Below, piece after piece: positions 44,353 through 54,341 of a stretch of DNA of 64,000 nt. The notes below the pieces were generated by a model that saw only the letters and a list, made by a program, of their open reading frames with translations, had not been told where the DNA came from and searched no databases. Made by a program: the position numbers and the translations under genes. Numbering within the stretch: the stretch's first letter is position 1; each line of letters starts with the position of its first letter. Location of the stretch: contig NZ_JADKYX010000002.1 of the NCBI RefSeq assembly GCF_016093545.1, forward strand, positions 496,001 through 560,000, written 5' to 3'. Source of the DNA: Massilia rhizosphaerae. GTDB taxonomy: Bacteria; Pseudomonadota; Gammaproteobacteria; Burkholderiales; Burkholderiaceae_D.

Positions 44353-45372
44353 ATGAAAGCGTTGACGTTCGGCGTCTTGCTTTTCGTAAAGGCGCATGCC
44401 GCCTATGCCGACGTGCCGTTGGCAGAAAATTTCATGGCGGCGCCTGACCGCATCGAATGGAACGCCGGCGCGTTGTACGACGGCCGATTCGAAGACGGCG
44501 CCGCGTTGGAGATCGAGGTCGCCTATCCGGCACCGGCAGGGGTGTCGAAGCGCGATGCCGACAGCTTCGTCCAGACGGTCTGGGAACCGCGCCATTACCA
44601 GGGCGAGCCGTCGCATCTGTTTGCCGTCGATGCCGTCGGCTCCAACATCCGCCTGAAAGTGCTGGATGAGCGCAGCGCGGAGAACGGCAGCATTTATACG
44701 ATCACGCTGGCGCCTGACCGCGCATCGGGCCAAGGCACCGTGACCGCGCCGGGCGGCAAGCCGCGTTCGTTCACCCTGCGACGCAGCGTGCCCTACACCG
44801 GCATCGTGGTGACGCGGCCTGCACCACCCGACCTGGCCGACAATCCCTACTACAAGCAAAACGGTTTCGTGTTCTCGGCCTTCTTCCCGACGCTGGGCGA
44901 TCCGGACGCGGACGCCTGGATCCGCCAACGGGCCGGCATCTGCCGCGACGAGGGCGAATGCAGGAACGATGTCCGTATCCGGTGGCGCTCGCGTTCACTG
45001 GTGTCGCTCATGGCGACGGTGTGGGGCGATTCGGGCGGCGCTCACGGCGACGGGCAGTTCGAGACCCGGCAGTACCGTATCGACGGCCGAACCATGACGC
45101 CACTCGGCCTGGACGCCTTCATCGACCTGGACGACACCTGCCGGGCGAAAATCTCGGCGTATCTGGTCGCCAGGCTGCGTGCGAAAGCGATGCCCAAGGC
45201 CGGAAGGGGCGGGTTGGACGGACGGGGCACAGTCCCGTTCACACCCACCTCGGGCGGTGTCGCCTTTCATTTCAATTTGTACGAGGTAGGCGGGTACGCG
45301 GATGGCACACCAACGGTGTTCGTGCCGCGCGCGCAGATGGGGACATGCGTGAAGTATCTGCCGGCGGATTGA
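44353..45372 (+). CDS. Secreted protein of unknown function, RsiV/DUF3298-like C-terminus
   Basis: 339 aa with a signal peptide (MKALTFGVLLFVKAHAAYA). The N-terminal half (about 20-170) is a beta-rich region I do not recognise. The C-terminal part has FVFSAFFPTLGDPDADAWIRQRAG, SLVSLMATVWGDSGGAHGDGQFETRQYRIDGRTMTPLGLDAFID and GGVAFHFNLYEVGGYADGTPTVFVP, with the Gly-Gly-Ala-His turn and beta pattern of DUF3298/RsiV-PdaC-type domains. Two Cys pairs may form disulfides. Start ATG 44353 after GAGG. It could bind glycans or another periplasmic ligand; no partner is adjacent. Confidence 0.7.
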   Translation: MKALTFGVLLFVKAHAAYADVPLAENFMAAPDRIEWNAGALYDGRFEDGAALEIEVAYPAPAGVSKRDADSFVQTVWEPRHYQGEPSHLFAVDAVGSNIRLKVLDERSAENGSIYTITLAPDRASGQGTVTAPGGKPRSFTLRRSVPYTGIVVTRPAPPDLADNPYYKQNGFVFSAFFPTLGDPDADAWIRQRAGICRDEGECRNDVRIRWRSRSLVSLMATVWGDSGGAHGDGQFETRQYRIDGRTMTPLGLDAFIDLDDTCRAKISAYLVARLRAKAMPKAGRGGLDGRGTVPFTPTSGGVAFHFNLYEVGGYADGTPTVFVPRAQMGTCVKYLPAD

Positions 45373-45440
45373 AGACGAGAGCCGTGGATGAGGCGTGGAA
45401 AGTACAGCATTCCGGGCCAAGCGACCCGGACGCCCTGTGC

Positions 45441-45632
45441 TTACCGGACTGCCCACACCTCGGCCGCCGCATGCGCAAAATCGTCGAAGCGACGGGCGGG
45501 CCGGCCGGTAATGCGCGCCATGGTGCCCGGTCACGCAGGATCATGCCGGCGTAATCGGCAGGCATGCTTGCCACGGCGAGCGTCGGGGCCGACAGCGCGT
45601 GAACCGCGTCCGCGCGCCGTCGGACGACGGAT
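45441..45632 (-). pseudogene. Remnant of an NAD(P)-binding (NmrA/SDR-like) oxidoreductase C-terminus
   Basis: In minus-strand frames the segment reads DAVHALSAPTLAVASMPADYAGMILRD and, after a frame change near 45530, MARITGRPARRFDDFAHAAAEVW with a TAA at 45443-45441. LTGRPPRxFxDFA-type endings are characteristic of NmrA-like NAD(P)-binding proteins. The rest of the gene is gone: copy C of the Asr-like family begins immediately upstream. No intact paralogue is in this window. This reading explains why the 260-bp gap looks coding but has no open frame. Confidence 0.55.
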
Positions 45633-46133
45633 TTACTGGGTGACGGGCGCGGCAGGCGCCGGGGCCGCTTCAGGTGCCGGGGCGGCCGGGGTCGCCGGAG
45701 TAGCCGGGGTGGCTGGAGTGGCTGGAGTGGCCGCATCGGCCGGCGCCGCAGCGGGTGCAGCGGGTGCAGCGGGTGCGGCCGGGGTCGCCGGAGCGGCGGG
45801 AGTTGCCGGCGTGGCGGCAGTTGCCGGAGCGGCTTCCGCCGCCGGCGTCGGCGTCGCCGTGGCGGCCGCGTCTTCCTTCATGGTCTCGGTCTTCGCGACG
45901 TGCTTGGCCTTGTGCTGCGCATGCTTGGCGCTCGACTTCGCGGCTTTGGCATGCGTCTTGGCCACCTTCGCATCGGCATGCGTCGTCGTCTCGGCTTTCG
46001 GTGCCTTGGCCTCGGCCTTCTCTGCCTTCAAATCCGCATTGTTGACGAGCACGGCTTGCTTGGCGCTGGGCGCCTGGGCGAACGCTGCGGTGGCGAACAG
46101 GCCGGCGATCAGGGTAGCGATGGTTTTTTTCAT
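45633..46133 (-). CDS. Asr-like small secreted protein, copy C, with long Pro/Ala/Thr tail
   Basis: 166 aa, the longest copy. Same signal (MKKTIATLIAGLFATAAFAQ), then a Lys/Ala part with ADAKVAKTHAKAAKSSAKHAQHKAKHVAK (about residues 55-85). A C-terminal half of about 80 residues is made of PA, AT and PAT repeats, similar to periplasmic spacer regions. The tail is encoded by short DNA repeats (gccggagtggctgga-like) and should vary in length between strains. ATG 46133 behind GAGGATCC; full operator array 84 bp upstream. Confidence 0.8.
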   Translation of the reverse strand: MKKTIATLIAGLFATAAFAQAPSAKQAVLVNNADLKAEKAEAKAPKAETTTHADAKVAKTHAKAAKSSAKHAQHKAKHVAKTETMKEDAAATATPTPAAEAAPATAATPATPAAPATPAAPAAPAAPAAAPADAATPATPATPATPATPAAPAPEAAPAPAAPVTQ

Positions 46134-46216
46134 GATGAAGGATCCTCTTAGGTTGTCGGTCCAGTGCACATAGTCTGCGTGTCACTTATCCCTTCAACGA
46201 GCCCTTCCGTCCGTCT

Positions 46217-46260
46217 GTTGACGCGCTTTACAAACGGTTACTGCGTTGACAGATGCTTAC
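46217..46260 (-). promoter_or_regulatory. Response-regulator-like operator of Asr-like copy C
   Basis: Minus strand: GTAAGC, CTGTCAACGC, AGTAACCG, TTTGTAAAGC, GCGTCAAC. Five GTMA half-sites at steps of 10, 9, 10 and 9 bp. On the plus strand the middle pair reads TACA-N4-GTTAC, close to the RstA box (TACATNTNGTTACA) as I remember it. Confidence 0.72.
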
Positions 46261-46328
46261 GCCGGCATCATCCGCGTTCCGCCGCCGGGACTTGTGGGAT
46301 GATTATTGTTTTCATATAACAATCCAAC

Positions 46329-47453
46329 ATGAAGTCAACTCATCATTTCGATGCGATCGTCGTGGGCGGCGGCCTGGCCGGACTGGCGATCAGCCGGCAG
46401 CTGCACGAGGCGGGCATCGGCGTCGTCACGCTCGAACGGCGCGCAGCGTTTGCGAACGAAGGTTTCGCCATCAATCTTCCCGGTAACGCGATTGCGGCGT
46501 TGCAGGAGATGGGACTCGGCGAGAGGATCGCCGGGATGGGCCGGCCGACCAAGCGGCGCGAATACCGCGACCATCGCGGCCGGATGCTGTTCGACATCGA
46601 CGAGGATGCGTTCTGGGGACAGGATTGCCGGCCCCGGTGCGTGAAGCGGAACGAGTTGATGGACTTGTTGCGCGACGGCCTGCCCGACTCGATGTTCCGC
46701 ATGTCGAGCCAGGTCGAGGGCATTGCGGCGGATGCGTCCGCGGTCACCGTGACGACCGCCGGCCAGCAGGCCTTCACCGGCCGGATCGCGATCGGCGCGG
46801 ACGGCGTGCATTCGCGCACGCGGGCACTCGTGTTTCCCGATGCGGCCACGCGCGCCGCCATGCTGTCCCCGTCGAGCTGGCGTTTCCTCGCGCCCGACCC
46901 CGGCATCGATTGCTGGACGGTGTGGGCCGGGCCGTCCGGGCTGTTCCTGCTGATCCCGCTGGGCAACGGCGAAGTGTATGGCTGGGCCAGCAGCGACGTC
47001 GACGGCAGCCACGGCCTCGCGCACGTGTTCCGCCAATTTCCGCCCGAAGTGCGGCGCACGGCCGACTTCCTCGACGCGCATCCCGGCAACATCCACCATT
47101 CCCCTCTCGAGGAAGTCCGGATACCGTCGTGGGGCAACGAGCGCGTCGTGCTGATCGGGGACGCCGCACACGCGACGGCGCCCGTCTGGGCCCAGGGCGG
47201 GGCACTGGCATTCGAGGATGCGAACGCGCTGTCCGGCATCCTGGCGGACGGCAGCGACTGGTCGCAGGCGGCGGCCCGCTTCGAAACGGTCAGGCGCCAG
47301 CGCGTCGCCCACGTGCAGGCGATGACGGACAAGATGTCCAGGGCTGCCCGCCTGCCGGCGGCCATCCGGAACCTGCTGCTGCCGTTCGTCGGCCCGAAGA
47401 ACTACCGGGCCACGTATGCTCCACTGCGCCCGGGACAGGTCGTCGCGGGCTGA
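46329..47453 (+). CDS. FAD-dependent monooxygenase
   Basis: 374-aa group A flavoprotein monooxygenase (PHBH-like). FAD motif GGGLAGLAISRQLHEAGIGVVTLER (residues 13-37), the DG motif IAIGADGVHSRTR (about 156) and the second FAD motif VVLIGDAAHATAPVWAQGGALAFEDANAL (about 272-300). Substrate not deducible; aromatic hydroxylases and salicylate/3-hydroxybenzoate-type enzymes share this layout. No catabolic partners flank it. Start ATG 46329 has only a weak Shine-Dalgarno. It is divergent from Asr-like copy C, with the operator array between them. Confidence 0.88.
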   Translation: MKSTHHFDAIVVGGGLAGLAISRQLHEAGIGVVTLERRAAFANEGFAINLPGNAIAALQEMGLGERIAGMGRPTKRREYRDHRGRMLFDIDEDAFWGQDCRPRCVKRNELMDLLRDGLPDSMFRMSSQVEGIAADASAVTVTTAGQQAFTGRIAIGADGVHSRTRALVFPDAATRAAMLSPSSWRFLAPDPGIDCWTVWAGPSGLFLLIPLGNGEVYGWASSDVDGSHGLAHVFRQFPPEVRRTADFLDAHPGNIHHSPLEEVRIPSWGNERVVLIGDAAHATAPVWAQGGALAFEDANALSGILADGSDWSQAAARFETVRRQRVAHVQAMTDKMSRAARLPAAIRNLLLPFVGPKNYRATYAPLRPGQVVAG

Positions 47454-47473
47454 GCGCGCGCCTGCGTAAACGG

Positions 47474-47500
47474 AAAAAGCCCGCATCGCGCGGGCTTTTT
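47474..47500. terminator. Bidirectional terminator between the monooxygenase gene and Asr-like copy D
   Basis: aaaaagcccgc / gcgggcttttt stem with a 5-nt loop, A-tract and T-tract on opposite sides; same design as 43461-43490. Confidence 0.85.
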
Positions 47501-47518
47501 GAAGTGCGGGGACCGGGA

Positions 47519-47830
47519 TTACTTGGCCGCGACCTTCGTGGCCTTGTGCTCGGCCTTCGCTTCCTTCACGTCGGCCTTGGCTTCCTTCTTGGTTTCCTTC
47601 ACGTCGGCCTTGGCTTCCTTCTTGGCTTCCTTCTTGGCGTGCTTCACATCGGCTTTCGCGTCCTTCTTGGCTTCCTTGACGTCGGCCTTGGCGGCTTGCT
47701 TTTCCTGCTTGGCTTCGACCTTGGCTGCGGCCGCGGTCTTGGCCGGGGTGGCGGCGGCAGGCGCGGGCGCCTGGGCGAAGGCAGCGGTTGCGAACAGGCC
47801 GGCGATCAGGGTAGCGATGGTCTTTTTCAT
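47519..47830 (-). CDS. Asr-like small secreted protein, copy D, 11-residue Lys-rich repeats
   Basis: 103 aa. Signal identical to copies B and C. The mature region is built of ADVKEAKKDAK-like units of 11 residues (one of 15), giving a highly charged amphipathic helix reminiscent of group-3 LEA proteins; it has few histidines compared with copies A and B. ATG 47830 behind GAGGACC, full operator array 85 bp upstream. The repeats are also visible in DNA as 33-bp units, so length polymorphism is likely. Confidence 0.82.
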   Translation of the reverse strand: MKKTIATLIAGLFATAAFAQAPAPAAATPAKTAAAAKVEAKQEKQAAKADVKEAKKDAKADVKHAKKEAKKEAKADVKETKKEAKADVKEAKAEHKATKVAAK

Positions 47831-47914
47831 GATGAAGGGTCCTCAGAGTGTTTGGGGTTCGGTGCGCGTCGTTTGCGCTGCACTTGTCCCTTAAACGAGG
47901 CGGCCCACCCGTCT

Positions 47915-47958
47915 GTTGACGGGCTTTACAATCGGTTACCGCGCTGACAGATCCTTAC
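47915..47958 (-). promoter_or_regulatory. Response-regulator-like operator of Asr-like copy D
   Basis: Minus strand: GTAAGG, CTGTCAGCGC, GGTAACCG, ATTGTAAAGC, CCGTCAAC. Same 44-bp, five-half-site design and the same distance (85 bp) to the ATG as the other copies. Confidence 0.72.
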
Positions 47959-47968
47959 ATCTCAGCCG

Positions 47969-48339
47969 TTAGAAGCCGTAACCGTGCCAGGCATCCTTGA
48001 ACTCGCGGGCGCGCGCATCGACGACTTCCGGCCGCGCGCGCAGCCACGCGATCACGGCCTCGCGGTCGTCCTCCGACGGCGAGCCACGTTCGATGCGGGC
48101 GACCACGCCTTCCGTCTCGCTGAACGGCTCGCGGCCGCCGAAGCCGCCGCCGAGCAGTCCCCGTTCTTCCAGTGCGCCGAAGAAGTCGTTGATGAAGTCG
48201 TGATACGGCGCGCCGCGCATCGGGCTGTGGAACACGAGTTCGACGTCGAAGCAGTGCTCGCGGAATTCGCCGACGCGCAGCTTCTTGCGCTGGCGGGCAT
48301 TCAGGCGCCGCATGCGGCTGGTCGAACGGGGATCGCGTT

Positions 48340-48343
<4 letters not shown>
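47969..48343 (-). CDS. yggL: YggL family (DUF469) protein
   Basis: 124 aa. MKRDPRSTSRMRRLNARQRKKLRVGEFREHCFDVELVF matches YggL: a basic N-terminus followed by LNxRQRKKLRVGEFxExGF and the FxxDFI-type block (HDFINDFFGALEERGLLGGGFG). YggL is reported as a large-subunit ribosome-associated protein. ATG 48343 behind AAGGAGAA. The start codon overlaps the stop of the upstream oxidoreductase gene in an ATGA junction, so translation is coupled. Last gene of the pyrC operon. Confidence 0.9.
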
Positions 48344-49339
<996 letters not shown>

Positions 49340-49347
<8 letters not shown>

Positions 49348-50152
49348 GGCGTCCTCCTTGAGGTTGGCTGGCCGGCCGCTTGGGCCGGAACACGGTGTGG
49401 TCGAGATAAAAGGCCTCGCCCTGGTCCGGCCACCAGCCCGGCACGCCCAGCACGGGCAGCGGCGTGAAGCCGGCCGTGGACAGGCCCTCGGCCGCGATCT
49501 CCTTGGACACCACGACGTCGATCCAGTCGCGGCGCCCGTCGCGCTCAAACGCAAAAAAGTCGTCAGTAGCGAACACGACGCGCACGTGGGCCGTGATCGC
49601 CTTGCGCGGCGCGACGAGCTTTTCCATCAGCGCGTGCCCGAACAGCCACGGCTCGGCGTCGCGGCCGAACATCGCGCGCTTGTCGAACAGCGCGTCGCGC
49701 CAGCGGTGCGCGCGCAGGTCGTCGACGAGCGCGCGGCCTTCCGCATCGCCGCGCACGACGAGCAGCGCCGCGTTCTCGTCGAAGATGGTGGCGGCGTCGC
49801 GCGCCGATCCGCGCGATTTGCCGACGCCCGCCTGCGCGATCTGCGCGGCCTGCAGCGCGTTCAGCGCGCGCTTGATGCGCGGGAAGGTCTGCCACACGAG
49901 GCCATTGAAAAAATCGTGCAGGTTCGCGCGCGTGGGCACGCGGCCCGTGGCGCCGATGAAGGCTTCGTACGCCATCCCTTCCGGCAGCTCGGCCTGGGGC
50001 ACGAAGCGGATCGGCTGGCCGCCGGCATTCGCAAGCCCGAGCCGCGCCGCATTGGCATTGAACGTGTCAATGAACGGGCCGGCAGCCAGGCTCTCGAAAG
50101 CGGGACGGACCGTGTCGAACCACGGCCGCGTCCAGTCGATGTCCGCGAACAT
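49340..50152 (-). CDS. DUF3025 protein
   Basis: 270 aa, cytoplasmic by appearance, function unknown. DUF3025 features: IRFVPQAELPEGMAYEAFI, GRVPTRANLHDFFNGLVWQTFPRIKRALN (about 85-115), DENAALLVV, FGHALMEKLVAPRKAITAHV and a C-terminal PVLGVPGWWPDQGEAFYLDHTVFRP. I take ATG 50152, which is 5 bp past the pyrC stop, giving coupling. DUF3025 genes often sit next to pyrC in Burkholderiales, suggesting a linked but undefined role. Confidence 0.88.
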
Positions 50153-50157
50153 CCCCG

Positions 50158-51207
50158 TTACAGCATCTTCCAGGTGATCTGTTCGCCCGCGTTCAGCGGG
50201 ACGAGGTCGTGCTCGCCCATCGGCACCGTCGCCGGCAGGTTCCACGCTTCGCGCTTCAGGGTGATCGTGCCCTCGTTGACGGGCAGGCCGTAGAAGTTCG
50301 GGCCGTTCAGGCTCGCGAACGCTTCCAGTTTATCGAGGGCGCCGGCCTGTTCGAAGGCGGTGGCGTACAACTCCATCGCGTGCAGCGCCGTGTAGCAGCC
50401 GGCGCAGCCGCAGCTCGTCTCCTTCGTGTGCACGGCGTGCGGCGCGGAGTCGGTGCCGAGGAAGAAGCGCTCGTCGCCGCTCGTCGCAGCCGTCACCAGC
50501 GCCAGGCGGTGTTCCTCGCGCTTCAGGACCGGCAGGCAGTAGTAGTGCGGGCGGATGCCGCCGCGGAAGATCTCGTTGCGGTTGTACAGCAGGTGATGCG
50601 CCGTGATCGTCGCCGCGATCGGGCCTTCGGCCTCGGCCACGTACTCGGCCGCGTCCTTCGTCGTGATGTGCTCGAACACGATCGGCAGTTCCGGGAAGTC
50701 GTGGCGCAGCGGGCGCATCACGCGCTCGATGAACACGGCTTCGCGGTCGAACAGGTCGATGTGCTGGTCCGTCACTTCGCCGTGCGTCAGCAGCGGCATG
50801 TCCAGCTCCTGCATCACTTCCAGCGTCTTGTAGCACTTGCGCAGGTCGGTCACGCCGGCCGCGGAATTGGTCGTCGCGCCGGCCGGGTACAGCTTGACGC
50901 CGTGGATGAAGCCGGTGTCGCGCGCGCGGCGGATCTCGTCAGGTTCCGTGTTGTCGGTGAGATACAAGGTCATCAGCGGCTCAAAACTCATGCCAGCCGG
51001 CAACGCGGCGAGGATGCGGGCGCGGTATTCGGCAGCGAGCGCGGCCGTCGTGACGGGCGGCTTGAGGTTCGGCATGACGATGGCGCGGGCGAACTGGCGC
51101 GCGCTGTGCGGCAGCACGCTGGCCATGGCCGCGCCGTCGCGCAGGTGCAGGTGCCAGTCGTCGGGGCGGATGAGGGTGAGGGTGTCGGGGGATTCGATGG
51201 TGGACAT
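50158..51207 (-). CDS. pyrC: Dihydroorotase
   Basis: Pyrimidine biosynthesis: carbamoyl-aspartate to dihydroorotate. 349 aa, class II (E. coli PyrC) type. Metal ligands are visible: [10 protein letters not shown] (His pair about residue 19), the carboxylated-Lys loop [13 protein letters not shown] (about 104), LTHGEV (about 141), FEHITT (about 178) and the Asp in FLGTDSAPH (about 248). First gene of the operon pyrC - DUF3025 - Gfo/Idh/MocA - yggL; the promoter is within 51208-51353, divergent from the TauE gene. Confidence 0.96.
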   Translation of the reverse strand: MSTIESPDTLTLIRPDDWHLHLRDGAAMASVLPHSARQFARAIVMPNLKPPVTTAALAAEYRARILAALPAGMSFEPLMTLYLTDNTEPDEIRRARDTGFIHGVKLYPAGATTNSAAGVTDLRKCYKTLEVMQELDMPLLTHGEVTDQHIDLFDREAVFIERVMRPLRHDFPELPIVFEHITTKDAAEYVAEAEGPIAATITAHHLLYNRNEIFRGGIRPHYYCLPVLKREEHRLALVTAATSGDERFFLGTDSAPHAVHTKETSCGCAGCYTALHAMELYATAFEQAGALDKLEAFASLNGPNFYGLPVNEGTITLKREAWNLPATVPMGEHDLVPLNAGEQITWKML

Positions 51208-51353
51208 GGCGGATCTCGGATTGCGAACCCCGACATTTTACTCGCACGCACCCGCGCCGGGCAGGCCGTGTGCCTGCGCACGATACATTGCAATACAGAA
51301 CAAAAATATCTTTAGGACTAGAATCGGCATATTGTCAACCGGCCCGCGCAAAC

Positions 51354-52091
51354 ATGGCATTCGATTTGACCACGCTCACCCTGCTGGCGTGCATCATCGT
51401 ATTCGGGTACACGGTGTACGGCCTCACCGGTTTCGGCTCGTCCGTGACGGCGATGCCGCTGCTCGTGCTGTTGATCCCGCTGCGCATGGCGGTGCCGCTG
51501 ATGCTCGTGTTCGATCTCGTGTCCGGCCTGCTGCTGGGCCTCAGGAACCGCCGCTTCATCGAAAAACGGGAAGCGCTGCGCCTGATTCCCTTCATGCTGG
51601 CCGGGATGGCGCTCGGCGTGCTCGCCCTCGTGCGCGCGCCCGAGCACTTGCTGCTGCTCGTGCTCGGCCTGTTCATCCTGTGCTATTCGGCCTGGAGCCT
51701 GCTCGTGCACGGCAAGCCGCGGCCGCTGGCGAGCGCGTGGGCCGGGCCGTTCGGCGTCGTCGGCGGCATGTTCACGGCGCTGTTCGGGACGGGCGGCCCG
51801 TTCTACACGATCTTCCTCACGCGGCGGCTGCACGACAAGCTGACCCTGCGCGCCACCATCAGCGGCGTGCTGCTCTTCAGCGCCGTCGCGCGCCTCGTGC
51901 TGTTCACGGGCGCCGGGCTGTATCGCCAGGCGACGCTGCCGCTGCTGGCCACCGTGCTGCTGCCGTTCGCGCTCGGCGGGCTGTACCTGGGCAACCGCCT
52001 GCACCAGTGGATGCCGGCGGAGCAGGTCAGGCAGGCGGTGTGGGTCGTGCTGATCGCGGGCGGGGCGAGCCTGGTGTTGCGCAACCTGTGA
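51354..52091 (+). CDS. TauE/SafE (DUF81) family permease
   Basis: 245-aa membrane protein with about eight helices. The conserved YGLTGFGSSVTAMPLLVLLIPLRMAVPLMLVFDLVSGLLLG (residues 25-65) and VVGGMFTALFGTGGPFYTIFL (about 128-148) are the two halves of the TauE/SafE repeat. Members move sulfur-containing anions, sulfite or other organic anions; no sulfur gene is adjacent. Start ATG 51354 is chosen; a longer frame upstream is unlikely. Its stop codon abuts the stop of the ABC ATPase gene with zero spacing. Confidence 0.88.
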   Translation: MAFDLTTLTLLACIIVFGYTVYGLTGFGSSVTAMPLLVLLIPLRMAVPLMLVFDLVSGLLLGLRNRRFIEKREALRLIPFMLAGMALGVLALVRAPEHLLLLVLGLFILCYSAWSLLVHGKPRPLASAWAGPFGVVGGMFTALFGTGGPFYTIFLTRRLHDKLTLRATISGVLLFSAVARLVLFTGAGLYRQATLPLLATVLLPFALGGLYLGNRLHQWMPAEQVRQAVWVVLIAGGASLVLRNL

Positions 52092-52817
<726 letters not shown>

Positions 52818-52841
52818 TCGTTGCGCCGGGTTTGAGTGTGC

Positions 52842-52870
52842 TTGACAGTACCATCAACGCCTAGGATACT
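52842..52870 (+). promoter_or_regulatory. Sigma-70-type promoter for the symporter gene
   Basis: Perfect TTGACA (52842-52847), 17-bp spacer, GATACT (52865-52870; four of six -10 matches). It is about 125 bp upstream of the symporter ATG, leaving a long 5' leader. Confidence 0.6.
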
Positions 52871-52994
52871 GCCGGGACTTGTCAATATCACAGCACCAGG
52901 CACCCGGCAATTACCTGATCTTGCACGAGATTGTGCCACGGCGCCGGAACAGGACGGACGATCTCCCCCTGTCCCGCCACCACAGAGGAAGCTT

Positions 52995-54266
52995 ATGAAC
53001 AAACGAAACCGTCTCACCACCTGGATCCTCGTGGGCCTGGTCCTCGGCGTCGCCGTCGGCTATGTGGCGAACACCCATATTGCCGATCCCAAGGGATTCG
53101 CCGACACCATGTCGCTGGTGACGACCCTGTTCCTCCGCCTGATCAAGATGATCATCGCGCCGCTCGTGTTCTCCACGCTGGTGGTCGGCATCGCCAAGAT
53201 GGGCGACGCGGCGGAAGTCGGCCGCATCGGCGTCAAGGCGCTGGGCTGGTTCATCGTCGCTTCCCTGCTCTCGCTCACCCTGGGCCTGATTCTCGTGAAC
53301 CTGTTCCGTCCGGGCGATGCGATGGCCTTGGCCGGCGGCCTGCCGGCGACGGGCGCCTCGTCGGGCGTCACCGCATCCGGCCTCACGCTCAAGGACTTCG
53401 TCACCCACCTCGTGCCGACCTCGATCTTCGAGGGCATGGCCAAGAACGAAATCCTGCAGATCGTGATCTTCTCGATCTTCTTCGGCACCGGCGCCGCCGC
53501 CGTGGGCGAGCGCGCCGCGCCGATGATCGCCGCCATCGATGGCGCCGCGCACGTGATGCTGAAGGTGACCGGCTACGTGATGAACTTCGCGCCGTTCGCC
53601 GTGTTCGCGGCCGTCGCCGACGTCGTCGCGACGAGCGGCGTCGGCGTGCTCGGCACCTACGGCAAGTTCATGGCCGAGTTCTACCTCGGCATCCTGCTGC
53701 TGTGGGCCGTGCTGATCACGATCGGCGTGCTGTTCGTCGGACCGCGCCTGTTCAAGCTTCTCGGGCTGCTGCGCGAACCGACCATCCTCGCATTCACCTG
53801 CGCCTCGTCGGAAGCCGCGTACCCGAAAACGCTGGAAGGCCTGGAGCGCTTCGGCGTCAAGAACCGCCTGGCCGCGTTCGTGCTGCCGATCGGCTACTCG
53901 TTCAACCTGGACGGCTCGATGATGTACTGCACGTTCGCCGCCGTCTTCATCGCCCAGGCCTACGGCATGGAGCTGCCGCTGTCCACGCAGCTGACCATGA
54001 TGCTCGTGCTGATGCTGACGTCGAAGGGCATGGCCGGCGTGCCGCGCGCATCGCTCGTCGTCATCGCCGCCACCCTGAGCCAGTTCCACATCCCGGAAGC
54101 AGGCCTGCTGCTGCTGCTCGGGATCGACCATTTTCTCGACATGGGCCGATCGGCCACGAACGTGATCGGCAACGGCATCGCCACCGCGGTCGTCGCAAAG
54201 TGGGAGGGGGACCTCACCGATCCAACACCTGCCGAGAAAGACATCGCCGCCGCGCCCTTGCGCTGA
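52995..54266 (+). CDS. Dicarboxylate/amino-acid:cation symporter (DAACS)
   Basis: 423-aa inner-membrane symporter of the GltP/DctA family. Eight helices and two hairpins; ligand-binding elements are present: TCASSEAAYPKTLE (HP1 serine-rich loop, about 307-320), PIGYSFNLDGSMMYC (the TM7 NMDGT-like motif, about 345), SKGMAGVPRASLVVIAATL (HP2, about 400-region) and DHFLDMGRSATNVIGNGIA. The NMDGT motif reads NLDGS here. Likely substrates are glutamate, aspartate or C4-dicarboxylates. ATG 52995 after AGAGGAA. A periplasmic asparaginase follows, fitting aspartate uptake. Confidence 0.92.
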   Translation: MNKRNRLTTWILVGLVLGVAVGYVANTHIADPKGFADTMSLVTTLFLRLIKMIIAPLVFSTLVVGIAKMGDAAEVGRIGVKALGWFIVASLLSLTLGLILVNLFRPGDAMALAGGLPATGASSGVTASGLTLKDFVTHLVPTSIFEGMAKNEILQIVIFSIFFGTGAAAVGERAAPMIAAIDGAAHVMLKVTGYVMNFAPFAVFAAVADVVATSGVGVLGTYGKFMAEFYLGILLLWAVLITIGVLFVGPRLFKLLGLLREPTILAFTCASSEAAYPKTLEGLERFGVKNRLAAFVLPIGYSFNLDGSMMYCTFAAVFIAQAYGMELPLSTQLTMMLVLMLTSKGMAGVPRASLVVIAATLSQFHIPEAGLLLLLGIDHFLDMGRSATNVIGNGIATAVVAKWEGDLTDPTPAEKDIAAAPLR

Positions 54267-54282
54267 GCGGCTCCCGAAACCA

Positions 54283-54309
54283 GGCTCCTTCCGCAGGAGC
54301 CTTTTTTTT
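54283..54309 (+). terminator. Rho-independent terminator after the symporter gene
   Basis: ggctcc-N7-ggagcc stem and eight Ts; so the asparaginase gene, 32 bp further, needs its own promoter or read-through. Confidence 0.85.
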
Positions 54310-54341
54310 GCCTTCCAAAAATTGTTAAAAAAGGAGATCCA

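Noticed and set aside
41297-47830. Lys/Ala-rich small proteins considered as histone H1-like DNA-binding proteins
   Set aside because: Composition of the mature parts is H1-like, but all four begin with a clear Sec signal peptide (ending AFAQ), which places them outside the cytoplasm.
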